Source: CAVXHQ01 sp963761735
GTDB taxonomy: Bacteria > Pseudomonadota > Alphaproteobacteria > Rhodobacterales > Rhodobacteraceae
Direction of reading: 5' to 3'
Length of the DNA stretch: 64,000 bases
Assembly (NCBI GenBank): GCA_963761735.1
Contig: CAVXHQ010000001.1
Span: 124,001 to 188,000, forward strand
In this document: positions 48,871 through 56,909 of the stretch, piece after piece
How positions within the stretch are numbered: position 1 is the stretch's first letter
How the letters are laid out: each line of letters starts with the position of its first letter
Translations under genes and position numbers: made by a program
Notes under the pieces: model-generated
Told to the model about the DNA's origin: nothing
The model's input: only the letters and a program-made list of their open reading frames with translations
Databases searched by the model: none

Positions 48871-49828
48871 TTACTGGATCGCTTCCAGCCCGGCGCGGAA
48901 TTCCGCGACGGTGTCGGGATCGGTGCGCGACAGGCCCAGAACCGGCACGATGACGACCGCGTCGACGGCGTCGCCATTCGCGGCGGCGAGGGCGGCGGTC
49001 ACGGCCATGCGGCCCATCTCGTAGGGCTGCTGGGCTGTCACGGCCTGAAGGATGTTGTCTTCGTCACCAATGAAATCAAGCAGTTGCAGCGTCCCATCGA
49101 CACCGAACACGACGATCTCGCCTTGCTTGCCCGCATTGCGGACGGCCTGTACCGCGCCCACCGTGCCGCCTTCGTTGGCGGCATAGATTATCGTCATCGT
49201 CGGGTTCGCGGTGATCATGTCGCCAGCAACGCGGACGGCATCCTCGGCCAGCCAGGCGTCCTGCTGTGCCACGACGTCGATGGTATTCTCGGCGCTGACC
49301 ACCTCGATAAAGCTGTCGACACGGTCTGCCGAAATCTCGGGCAGCAGCGCCTGAAAGCCCAGGGTGCCGACGACGGCGGTGCCATCCATGTTGGCGGCGA
49401 TATACTCGGCGGCCATCGCGCCCGTTGTCTCGCCCAGATCGCGCTGGTTCGAGTTCAGGTAGGACACCGGAAAATCGGCCTCGAGGTTCGAGTTATAGGT
49501 GACGATGACGACGCCGGCCTCGGCCGCACGTTCCAGCGCCGGGATCGACGCGGTGGACGACACGGGCGAGATCACGATCGCATCGACGCCGCGCGCGACA
49601 TAGGTGTCGATCAGGCTGATTTCGACGTCGGGACGGCTGTCGGAAGCTGCCCGACAGCAGCGTCGCACCGGCCTCTTCGGCGGCGGCCTCCATGCCGAGC
49701 TGGATCGTGCGGAAAAACTGGTCCTGCTGGAAGACGATACCCGCGACGGTCCGGTCCTGGGCCATCGCCCCGACGGTCGATGCCGCGGTCAGGCCTGTGG
49801 CGACGATCATGGTGTGCAGTAACTTCAT
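48871..49828 (-). pseudogene. Periplasmic sugar-binding protein (RbsB-like), frameshifted
   Basis: Signal peptide MKLLHTMIVATGLTAASTVG, mature start near AQDRTVAGIVFQQDQFFRTI. One extra base at 49644 (plus-strand A) breaks the frame after ATLLSG. The rest is intact in the other frame: DSRPDVEISLIDTYVARGVD, AIVISPVSSTASIPALERAA, FGVDGTLQLLDFIGDEDNIL. Corrected length 318 aa, typical for peripla_BP_4. It is the first gene of the transporter operon, with a strong GGAGGAAAG site before 49828. Confidence 0.85.
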
Positions 49829-49877
49829 GGTTCTTTCCTCCCGGGAAAATCGCCGCTGTCGCGGCATTGCGAATGGT

Positions 49878-50603
49878 TCAGTCGGTTGTGGGAACACTGT
49901 CGGCAGTCTCTTTGCCGATAAAGCTCAGCCCCTGACGCAGGTGGTCCGTCATGTGGTAATGGTACGACAGCCGGTCCTTGTGCCGCAGTGCCGTGAGAAT
50001 GTTGAGATGGCTTTGCGATGCCACGTCGCGGCCCCGGGTTGCCTTGCCGGTTTCCATCAGCTTGAGGATCACCGGTTCCATGATGCGATAGACATCGTGG
50101 ACCGTCTTGTTGCCCGCGATTCCGACCAGCCGCAGGTGAAAGGCGTGATCGGCCGCCGCTGCCTCGGCGACCGAGCGGGCTGCAAGCATCCGGGCATTGC
50201 TGTTTTCGAGGTCGGCGAAATCGGCGGCGTCGATCCGCCCGGCGATGGCATCGTAGAGCCCGACCTCGACCAGATTGCGAAAGCCCTGGACGTCCGAAAA
50301 CGTCTCGGCGGTGATCGAGAGTTGAAACGAAAACACATCGAGTGCGGCCTCGACATGCCGGTTGATCAGCACGGCGCCGATCTTGGGCCGGACATCGACC
50401 ACACCGTAGGCCCGCAGGACACCGAAGGCCTCGCGCACGGTGTTGCGGGCGACACCGAACCGCTCCGAGGTCTCGCGCTCGGTCGGCAGGCTGTCGCCGG
50501 TTCCCAACCCTTCGTGGGCGATCATCTCGCGCAACTCGCGGACAAGCTGGCGGACGGCGGTTTCCTTGCGCGGTTCGTGCAGCAGATCGGTCACGGTGGA
50601 CAT
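49878..50603 (-). CDS. GntR family transcriptional regulator, FadR subfamily
   Basis: 241 aa. Winged helix at residues 14-80 (SLPTERETSERFGVARNTVR, EAFGVLRAYGVV), then an all-helical FCD effector domain (ARSVAEAAAADHAFHLRLVG with metal-ligand His; ILTALRHKD). FadR-type regulators of this kind commonly respond to sugar acids. It sits between the transporter genes and the divergent uxuA, so it probably controls both. Confidence 0.9.
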   Translation of the reverse strand: MSTVTDLLHEPRKETAVRQLVRELREMIAHEGLGTGDSLPTERETSERFGVARNTVREAFGVLRAYGVVDVRPKIGAVLINRHVEAALDVFSFQLSITAETFSDVQGFRNLVEVGLYDAIAGRIDAADFADLENSNARMLAARSVAEAAAADHAFHLRLVGIAGNKTVHDVYRIMEPVILKLMETGKATRGRDVASQSHLNILTALRHKDRLSYHYHMTDHLRQGLSFIGKETADSVPTTD

Positions 50604-50614
50604 GATGGCTCATA

Positions 50615-50707
50615 TGTTGGACCAGGACTTGGCTAAGACAATCCCTATCGCACTGCAAGAGAATAAATTTCGCTTTACGGCGGGTGAGTTTTTGGTTTTG
50701 TTGGACC
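50615..50707. promoter_or_regulatory. Pair of operator-like direct repeats in the divergent promoter region
   Basis: TGTTGGACC occurs at 50615-50623 and again at 50699-50707, exactly 84 bases apart. Each copy contains GT-N3-AC, the core form of FadR-type GntR operators. The intergenic region between regulator and uxuA spans 50604-50752. Confidence 0.45.
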
Positions 50708-50752
50708 TGTAGAAGGCATTGAACCGACGTGGTGTTTCAAAGGGAGAGAACG

Positions 50753-51958
50753 ATGGAACAGACCTGGCGCTGGTTCGGGCCGGACGATCCGGTGACATTG
50801 GCCCATGTCCGGCAGGCGGGTGCCAGCGGTGTGGTGTCGGCGCTGTACGGCCAGTATGACGGTTCTGCCTGGCCGCAGGCCGATGTGGCCGCGCACAAGG
50901 TGCGGATCGAAGCCGCCGGCCTGCGATGGTCCGTCGTCGAGAGCATTCCCGTTCCCAACGAGATCAAGCTGGGCGGTGTGGCGGCACAGGCCGCGACGCA
51001 ATCGTTCTGCGACAGCATGCGCGCCGTGGCGGCCGCCGGGATCGACGTGATCTGCTATAATTTCATGCCTGTGGTCGACTGGACACGCACCGATCTGCGC
51101 CACGAAATGCCTTCGGGCGGATTGGCGCTGCGGTTCGATATGATCGATTTCATCGCCTATGACGTGGGCATTCTGGATCGGCCCGGTGCTGTCGCCGATT
51201 ACGATCCTGCGCAGATCACGGCCGCCGGGGCGCGCCTGACAAGGATGGACGCCGAGACACGCGCACGGCTGGAAAAGACGATCATCGCGGGTCTGCCCGG
51301 TAGCGAGTCGGTCCACGACCGCGCCGGTATTGCCGCCGTAATCGCGCGCTACGACGATCTTGGCCCCGATGATCTCCGGGCCAATCTGGCCGCGTTCCAC
51401 AAGGTGGTCGTGCCGCTGGCCGCGTCGTTGGGCCTGCGGTTGTGCATACACCCCGACGATCCGCCGTTTCCCCTGTTCGGACTGCCCCGCATCGCTTCGA
51501 CGGCGGCGGATTTCGACAAGATGTTCGGGGCCGTCCCCGAGCCGGAAAACGGTCTCACCCTGTGCGTCGGGTCACTCTCGTCGCGGCGCGACAACGACGT
51601 CCGGAAAATCTTCGAGAGCCATGCAAGCCGCGTCCATTTCCTGCATCTGCGCAATGTTACCGTCGAAGACGACGGATCCTTCGTCGAGTCCGATCATCTG
51701 GACGGCGACACGGACATGGTGGATCTCGTTCAGGCCGTTTTGGCAGAGGAGGCCCGGCGCAGACAGGACGGGCGTCCCGATCACAGCATCCCGTTCCGTC
51801 CCGATCACGGCCACCTGCTGATCGACGATCAGGACAAGCAGATCCTGCCGGGGTATTCGGCAATCGGTCGGCTCAAGGGGCTCGCGGAATTGCGCGGTGT
51901 CATCCGCGCGCTGGAGCGCACGGCGACCCGGGACGAAAATGCCGGAGCCCACAAGTGA
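50753..51958 (+). CDS. uxuA: Mannonate dehydratase
   Basis: 401 aa. It converts D-mannonate to 2-keto-3-deoxygluconate in glucuronate breakdown. MEQTWRWFGPDDPVTLAHVR, YNFMPVVDWTRTDLRHEMPS, LRLCIHPDDPPFPLFGLPRI and the closing RPDHGHLLIDDQDKQ are canonical UxuA, with the metal-binding His and Cys (LTLCVGSLSSRRDNDV) present. ATG at 50753 with AAGGGAG. Divergent from the regulator; followed by the SDR gene. Confidence 0.95.
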   Translation: MEQTWRWFGPDDPVTLAHVRQAGASGVVSALYGQYDGSAWPQADVAAHKVRIEAAGLRWSVVESIPVPNEIKLGGVAAQAATQSFCDSMRAVAAAGIDVICYNFMPVVDWTRTDLRHEMPSGGLALRFDMIDFIAYDVGILDRPGAVADYDPAQITAAGARLTRMDAETRARLEKTIIAGLPGSESVHDRAGIAAVIARYDDLGPDDLRANLAAFHKVVVPLAASLGLRLCIHPDDPPFPLFGLPRIASTAADFDKMFGAVPEPENGLTLCVGSLSSRRDNDVRKIFESHASRVHFLHLRNVTVEDDGSFVESDHLDGDTDMVDLVQAVLAEEARRRQDGRPDHSIPFRPDHGHLLIDDQDKQILPGYSAIGRLKGLAELRGVIRALERTATRDENAGAHK

Positions 51959-52004
51959 AACCCGAACCCCGGGGCTGCCGGATTGCCCGGACGCGACAGC
52001 CGGT

Positions 52005-52064
52005 CGGCATCCCCGACGGCATCCTCCCCGATGGCATCCCTAGACGGCATCCCTAGACGGCATC
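52005..52064. repeat. Degenerate tandem repeats between uxuA and the SDR gene
   Basis: Five ggcatc-centred units in a row, the last ones being identical copies of ccctagacggcat. No coding meaning. Confidence 0.7.
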
Positions 52065-52130
52065 GCACGCGTCGCGCGACCGCCGACATGACAGCGGTGA
52101 TGCCGCAGGCAGTGAAAAGGAGTTGAACCG

Positions 52131-52901
52131 ATGGATTTTGCCGGAAAGGTCGCCGTCGTCACCGGATCGAGCGGCATCGGGCTGGCTGCCGCGCTGCATT
52201 TCGCGCAACAGGGCGCGCAGACCTATCTGTGCGGCATCGACGACAGTCTCAACACGCAGGCACAGGCCGCTGCGGGCGATTTGCCGCTGCGTGTCGCATC
52301 GGTCGATGTCGCGCGCGAAGATCAGGTGGCGCGGTGGATCGAGGGCATCGCCAAGGAGGCGGGCGGCATCGACATTCTGGTCAATGCGGCGGCTGTACAA
52401 AGTTTTGGCACCGTCGAAACCACCGATGCGGCGCATTGGAACAGGGTTCTCGCGATCAATCTGACGTCGTGTTTTCTGACGTCCCACTACGTTTATCCGC
52501 ACATGAAAACCCGCGGCGGCGGCGCCATCGTGCATGTCTCGTCGATACAGGGCCATGCAAATCAGGTGAACGTGCTAGCCTACGCGACAAGCAAGGGCGC
52601 GATCCATGCCATGACCCGCGCGATGGCCGTCGATGCGGCACGAGACAACATCCGGGTGAATTCGGTCAGTCCGGGGTCGATCAGAACGCCATTGCTGGAA
52701 TTCAGCGCGATCCAGATCGACGGCGCCGAGAATATGGAGGAAACCATCGCCGGGTTCGGACGCTCCCATCCGATCGGCCGCGTCGGCACTGTCGACGAAA
52801 CGACCGCGCTGATAGCATTCCTGTGCAGCGACAAGGCCACCTTCTGCGCTGGCGGCGATTACCTCGTGGATGGCGGTCTGACGGCGCGTGCCGCAGTGTG
52901 A
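52131..52901 (+). CDS. SDR family oxidoreductase, probably sugar-acid related
   Basis: 256 aa. Catalytic residues are present: NAAA, Ser in IVHVSSIQGHANQ, YATSK, and the PGSIRTPLLE loop. The cofactor glycine motif reads VVTGSSGIG, one residue shorter than the standard TGxxxGxG. It follows uxuA at 172 bases and likely works on the same pathway, for instance as a fructuronate/mannonate or ketodeoxygluconate dehydrogenase in place of UxuB; no uxuB is visible. Good AAAAGGAG site before 52131. Confidence 0.82.
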   Translation: MDFAGKVAVVTGSSGIGLAAALHFAQQGAQTYLCGIDDSLNTQAQAAAGDLPLRVASVDVAREDQVARWIEGIAKEAGGIDILVNAAAVQSFGTVETTDAAHWNRVLAINLTSCFLTSHYVYPHMKTRGGGAIVHVSSIQGHANQVNVLAYATSKGAIHAMTRAMAVDAARDNIRVNSVSPGSIRTPLLEFSAIQIDGAENMEETIAGFGRSHPIGRVGTVDETTALIAFLCSDKATFCAGGDYLVDGGLTARAAV

Positions 52902-53079
52902 GTCTGTTGCGACTTTGCGTGGCATGTGCACAGCGGATGGCGCCTTGACGTGCATCGCACCGCTGACTTGGCGGAAAATGACTGAATTTGCTGGATCAGT
53001 CGGCTTTTGCTGAATTTATTTGGACCGAATGCTTGAAAGCGCAAGCACAAAGGCGGGTGGCCACTATGCACCACCAGGG

Positions 53080-53443
53080 AAATTCCCGCAAAGCGAGCCT
53101 GATTTCAGGATCATAAGGCGCGGAGGGGAAAGTGCAGGCTTCTGTTGCCAGGTGCCTGCGGACCCCGCCTTACGCTGCTAGGCGCAAGGGCTAAGTTTCG
53201 GCAACTCGGACTGCTTACGCAGCCAGAGCCATAGCCGGAGCACGGTTGTTATTGGCAACTGTACAATTTTGTACCGATAACGGTGGTAACTCACCGAAAC
53301 AAAGCAAACCCCTTTAGACGTTCGTCGATCCTGTTTCGTCCCCGCGAACCCCCAATAAGGGTGATGTGGTGGAGACGCCGGGTACCGCCCCCGGGTCCGA
53401 TCCGCGTATTACGAGCGCGTTTATGTTCATAGTCCCGAAGGAC
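53080..53443 (-). ncRNA. ssrA: tmRNA (ssrA), circularly permuted two-piece form
   Basis: Read on the minus strand. An acceptor piece ends with a T-arm-like CCGGG-GGCGGTA-CCCGG, then CGTCTCC-A-CCA at 53367. A spacer of about 23 bases follows, then the coding piece starting GGGGACGAAACAGGATCGAC at 53343. GGGGACG pairs with CGTCTCC to form the acceptor stem. The tag frame is GCC (53256) to TAA (53215), encoding ANNNRAPAMALAA. Pseudoknot-like hairpins follow to about 53080. The permuted order and the tag type are those of alphaproteobacteria. It rescues stalled ribosomes. Outer ends are approximate. Confidence 0.88.
53215..53256 (-). other. tmRNA proteolysis-tag reading frame
   Basis: Fourteen codons, GCC to TAA, giving ANNNRAPAMALAA. 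The terminal ALAA is the degradation signal recognised by ClpXP-type proteases. Confidence 0.9.
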
Positions 53444-53449
53444 AGACAA

Positions 53450-53478
53450 GATATAGGAGGGGGGCAGGGCGCGCGCAA
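53450..53478 (-). promoter_or_regulatory. ssrA promoter
   Basis: On the minus strand TTGCGC (53473-53478), a 17-base spacer, and TATATC (53450-53455), directing transcription from about 53443 into the acceptor piece of tmRNA. Confidence 0.6.
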
Positions 53479-53661
53479 GGGGGGTGGTGGCATCGCAACG
53501 CCGCCGCGCCATCCCGATGCGCGGGCCGATGCGCGGGGCCGCGGGATCAGGCGACAGCAACGACGGATCTGTGGGGCCTGCCGGGTCGCGCCCGATGCCT
53601 TGCTTGCGACAACATACCGCGTCGTGTACCGTTGGGCACCATTTTTTCAAGGAGCATATTG

Positions 53662-54345
53662 ATGAAACCGTTTCAGACGCACGCCTTGGGCATCGTTGCC
53701 ATCGGCGCCGTGACCGGTGCCGCCGCACTTGTGGCCGCACTGCCGGTCGTCGCGCAAACCACCGAATTTCCGGCCTGCGAGAGATTTCCGATCGGCGAAG
53801 AAACCTATGCCTGCGACTGCCCGGCGGATGCCGTTGCGGGATCGGTCTGGGGCAGCAGCCCGTATACCGCCGACAGCGACGTTTGCGCGGCGGCACGCCA
53901 TCAGGGCGTCATCGGCCCGGACGGAGGCGCCGTGCTTGCCGTCGGGCAGCCGGGGCAGGACAGCTATACCGGGTCCGACATGAACGGCATCACCAGCCGG
54001 GACTGGGGCAGCTATGGGACTTCCATCGTTTTCGAGGCGAAAGGACCGCGCAGCACGCAGGCGACATTCCCGTCCTGCACCGGGTTCGACACCACACTGG
54101 AGGTTGTGGAATGCAGTTGTGCGCCGGGCGAGGCCGGTGGCTCTGTCTGGGGAAACGGGCCCTATACCGCCGACAGCGACATCTGCGCGGCGGCGGTCCA
54201 CACGGGCGTCATCGGACCGGATGGCGGAGACGTTCGTGCGCTGCGAACCGCCGGACTGGAAAGCTATTTCGGATCCGAATTCAACGGGGTGACGACGCGC
54301 AACTGGGCCAGCTATGGCACCAGTTTCGTATTGGACTGGAACTGA
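53662..54345 (+). CDS. Secreted protein with two LCCL domains
   Basis: 227 aa. Signal peptide of about 34 residues (MKPFQTHALGIVAIGAVTGA, cleavage near VVAQ). Then two tandem LCCL modules of about 95 residues. Each has CSCAPGEAGGSVWG or CDCPADAVAGSVWG, then PYTADSD-C-AAA-H-GVIGPDGG and NG-T-R-W-SYGTSFV, with four Cys per repeat. LCCL domains are found in secreted eukaryotic proteins such as Limulus factor C and cochlin, and in some bacteria; the ligand is unknown. Strong AAGGAG site before 53662. Confidence 0.8.
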   Translation: MKPFQTHALGIVAIGAVTGAAALVAALPVVAQTTEFPACERFPIGEETYACDCPADAVAGSVWGSSPYTADSDVCAAARHQGVIGPDGGAVLAVGQPGQDSYTGSDMNGITSRDWGSYGTSIVFEAKGPRSTQATFPSCTGFDTTLEVVECSCAPGEAGGSVWGNGPYTADSDICAAAVHTGVIGPDGGDVRALRTAGLESYFGSEFNGVTTRNWASYGTSFVLDWN

Positions 54346-54407
54346 ACCGGCACCGCCGGCGATCTGGCTGCGGAACGGCAGACCGCAGTCGAACGATCCA
54401 CGGTCGG

Positions 54408-54767
54408 TCAGACCACGGGGGCGGGCCACAGGTTCACGAGCGCCAGCACGGCGACGGCCGCCTCGACCGCGAAATACGTCCATTTCTTGCGGCTGGTGCC
54501 ATCCACCGCCAGCGATGTCGCCCGACCGGCTGCCGCTCCGCCCCAGCAAAAGCCGATCATCGCATAGGCGGCGGGTGTGCCGATGATCATCGCGCCAAGG
54601 CCCATACCGACGAACAGGGCGCCCGAGGCGGCGCGCACCTCGGATATGCCCATATTGGACGGCCCGGATTTCAGGTCGAGCGTGGCCATGGCAAAGCGCG
54701 GCGCAAGCCAGCCGACGATGCCCAGACCGATACTGGCGAGCGCCAGAATGATGTTGATGATATCCAT
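54408..54767 (-). CDS. Small membrane protein, DUF4345-like
   Basis: 119 aa with four hydrophobic helices (IINIILALASIGLGIVGWLA at the start, VEAAVAVLALVNLWPAP at the end) and the conserved SEVRAASGALFVGMGLGAMI loop typical of DUF4345. The ATG at 54767 has AAGGGG upstream. Convergent with the LCCL gene. Function unknown. Confidence 0.65.
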   Translation of the reverse strand: MDIINIILALASIGLGIVGWLAPRFAMATLDLKSGPSNMGISEVRAASGALFVGMGLGAMIIGTPAAYAMIGFCWGGAAAGRATSLAVDGTSRKKWTYFAVEAAVAVLALVNLWPAPVV

Positions 54768-54928
54768 GGCGCGGCCCCTTGTTCCGGTCTGTTTGTTCCG
54801 GTCCGTGAAAACGCCAGATGGCGCGGTTGCAGCCGAAATCAAGGACCGGTCCAACGTACCCGGATCGGGGGCGGGTGCGCCGCCTCCCGAATATCCGGGT
54901 GGCGGCACGTCCGGTAACTGCGGGGCGG

Positions 54929-55972
54929 TCAGAAACCGGCCTTGATGAGTTCGAATTCTTCGGCCTGCCGCTCGCGCTGCTCGTTCGACATCGGCAGCTG
55001 TGCCAGAACCGGCACGGCGACGGTGCCGATGCCGGAGGCCACGAGGTCTTCCTGCGTCACCTGATCGGTGAGGGCGACCATGTTGGCATGGCCAAAGCCC
55101 TCGCTGACCAGCGGCACGGTGGCCGAGGGATCGAGCATCGCGTTGATGAAATCATAGGCCTTGTCCTCGGAACCCGCGCCCTCGGCCATGTTCACATAGC
55201 CGCACAGCCAGACCGACGATCCTTCTGCCGTCTCGCGCTGATAGGCGACCGGGCGGCCCTCTTCGACCATCGTCGGATAGGTCTCGTTCCACGCCCAGCT
55301 CACCAGAACCTCGCCAGAGGCGAGCAGCTGCGACAGTTCTGCCGGATCGGTCCAGTAGGTGCGCAGGTTCGGGTGCACGGCGCGCAGCCAGTCGCTCGCA
55401 GCGGCAAACTGTTCGTCCGTGACGTCGGCCCACGACGTCAGACCGGTGGCGAGATAGGCCAGCGCATAGGCATCGTCGACATTGTCGGGCAGGGTCATGC
55501 GGCCCGCGAATTCCGGGTTCTGGAACACCTGAAGCGAGGCCACCTGATCCTCGGTCACGAGATCCGGATTATAGGCGATGGCGGTCGAGCCGAAATCGAC
55601 CGGAATCCAGAACACGTCGCCGTCGCCGCCGACGGCGGTGCCGGTCAGGTTGCGGTCGATGTTCTCATAATTGGGGATGCGGGACACGTCCCAGGGCTCG
55701 ATGATGCCGCTTTCCGCCCATTTCGTCACCGAACCGGCACAGATATGCGTCACATCGGCGGCAAATCCGGCGCGGACCTTTTGAAACGCCTCTTCCTCGT
55801 CGCCGAAGAACGAGAATGTCGGGCTGTCGCCGTGGGCCTCGGTATAGGTCACGTGGAAATCGGGGTTCTCGAAGCCGGGGTAATCGAGGACGGTCAGGTC
55901 GGCGTCCTGAGCGGTGGCGGCGCTGGCAAGGGCGGCGAGCGAGGCAGCCCCGAAGAGCGTGATGAGTTTCAT
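54929..55972 (-). CDS. ABC transporter substrate-binding protein, spermidine/putrescine type
   Basis: 347 aa. Signal MKLITLFGAASLAALASAAT, mature start near AQDADLTVLDYPGFENPDFH. Type II binding fold as in PotD/PotF (SFFGDEEEAFQKVRAGFAAD, AVGGDGDVFWIPVDFGSTAI, WAWNETYPTMVEEGRPVAYQ). No permease or ATPase genes adjoin. Whether the ligand is a polyamine is inferred from the family only. ATG at 55972, GGGAG upstream. Confidence 0.88.
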   Translation of the reverse strand: MKLITLFGAASLAALASAATAQDADLTVLDYPGFENPDFHVTYTEAHGDSPTFSFFGDEEEAFQKVRAGFAADVTHICAGSVTKWAESGIIEPWDVSRIPNYENIDRNLTGTAVGGDGDVFWIPVDFGSTAIAYNPDLVTEDQVASLQVFQNPEFAGRMTLPDNVDDAYALAYLATGLTSWADVTDEQFAAASDWLRAVHPNLRTYWTDPAELSQLLASGEVLVSWAWNETYPTMVEEGRPVAYQRETAEGSSVWLCGYVNMAEGAGSEDKAYDFINAMLDPSATVPLVSEGFGHANMVALTDQVTQEDLVASGIGTVAVPVLAQLPMSNEQRERQAEEFELIKAGF

Positions 55973-56137
55973 GTCGGTCTCCCAAAGAATGATTTCAGAG
56001 CGGTCCGGGGCAGGGCGCGCGGCCCCGCCCGTCCCGGTCGCGCGCAGACTACGGGGCCGGTTGGGCGCTTTCAAGCGATGCCGTGCGGTCGGTGCGGGCG
56101 CTTGCCGCCGGGCGCGCGGTTTGGCAGACTTTCGGTG

Positions 56138-56178
56138 CGGCGAACCGGCGAACCGGGGGGCCGGCGAACCGGGGGGCG
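56138..56178. repeat. Short tandem repeat before the DinB gene
   Basis: The motif cggcgaaccgg is repeated about three times with a growing G run between copies. Confidence 0.7.
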
Positions 56179-56243
56179 GGTGCAACCCTGCGTACTGCCA
56201 GTGTCGGGCGCCGTGGCGTCTGCCAACAAAGGATCGGCCAAGA

Positions 56244-56750
56244 ATGATCACCCCCGACTATGTGCGGATGATGGCGCGCTATAACGCCTGGCAAAACAGC
56301 GGTCTTCGCGCCATCGTGGCCGGTCTGGACGCCGGCACTCTCGATGCCGACCGGGGGGCGTGGTTCGGCTCTGTCCGTGGCACGCTGAACCATATCCTGT
56401 GGGGCGATCTGTTGTGGATGTCGCGCATCGATCACGGCACGCCACCGACGATCGGCATGAAGGAAAGCGTTGCGCTGACCCCCGACATCGCGGACTGGGC
56501 CGCGCAGCGCGAGCGTACCGACGGCTGTATTTCGCAGTGGGCGCAACGGTTGCGCCTGTCCGATCTGACCGGCTCCCTGCGGTTTCATTCGCGCATCAAA
56601 GGGGCGCAGGTGGAAAAACCCGTCGGCCAGCTCGTGGCGCATATGTTCAACCATCAGACACACCATCGCGGGCAGGTCCACGCCATGCTCACGGCGGCGG
56701 GCGTCCGGCCGCCCGACACCGACCTGTATTTCATCGACGAGATCGACTGA
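56244..56750 (+). CDS. DinB family protein
   Basis: 168 aa four-helix metal-binding protein. His residues in GTLNHILWGDLLWMSRIDH and HMFNHQTHHRGQVHAMLTAA form the usual DinB/YfiT three-His site; tail DTDLYFIDEID. Possibly a thiol (mycothiol/bacillithiol-like) transferase relative; the function in proteobacteria is unclear. ATG at 56244 with AAAGGA upstream. Confidence 0.87.
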   Translation: MITPDYVRMMARYNAWQNSGLRAIVAGLDAGTLDADRGAWFGSVRGTLNHILWGDLLWMSRIDHGTPPTIGMKESVALTPDIADWAAQRERTDGCISQWAQRLRLSDLTGSLRFHSRIKGAQVEKPVGQLVAHMFNHQTHHRGQVHAMLTAAGVRPPDTDLYFIDEID

Positions 56751-56909
56751 AACGCGCCCGTTGCGCCGCCGGCCCCGGATGTGCGGCACTTAAATCGCGT
56801 GAAAACGACATTGCGTCGCTTCGGGCGTCGCTTTTGGGTGGAGGTAGGCACCCGCACGCCATACTGTCGTGCAACAAAACCAAAAGACCTAAAGGACAGG
56901 GACAAAACT

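Noticed and set aside
53366..53662. 98-codon plus-strand frame beginning VETPGTAPGSDPRI
   Set aside because: It is antisense to the acceptor piece and promoter of tmRNA, a common false protein call.
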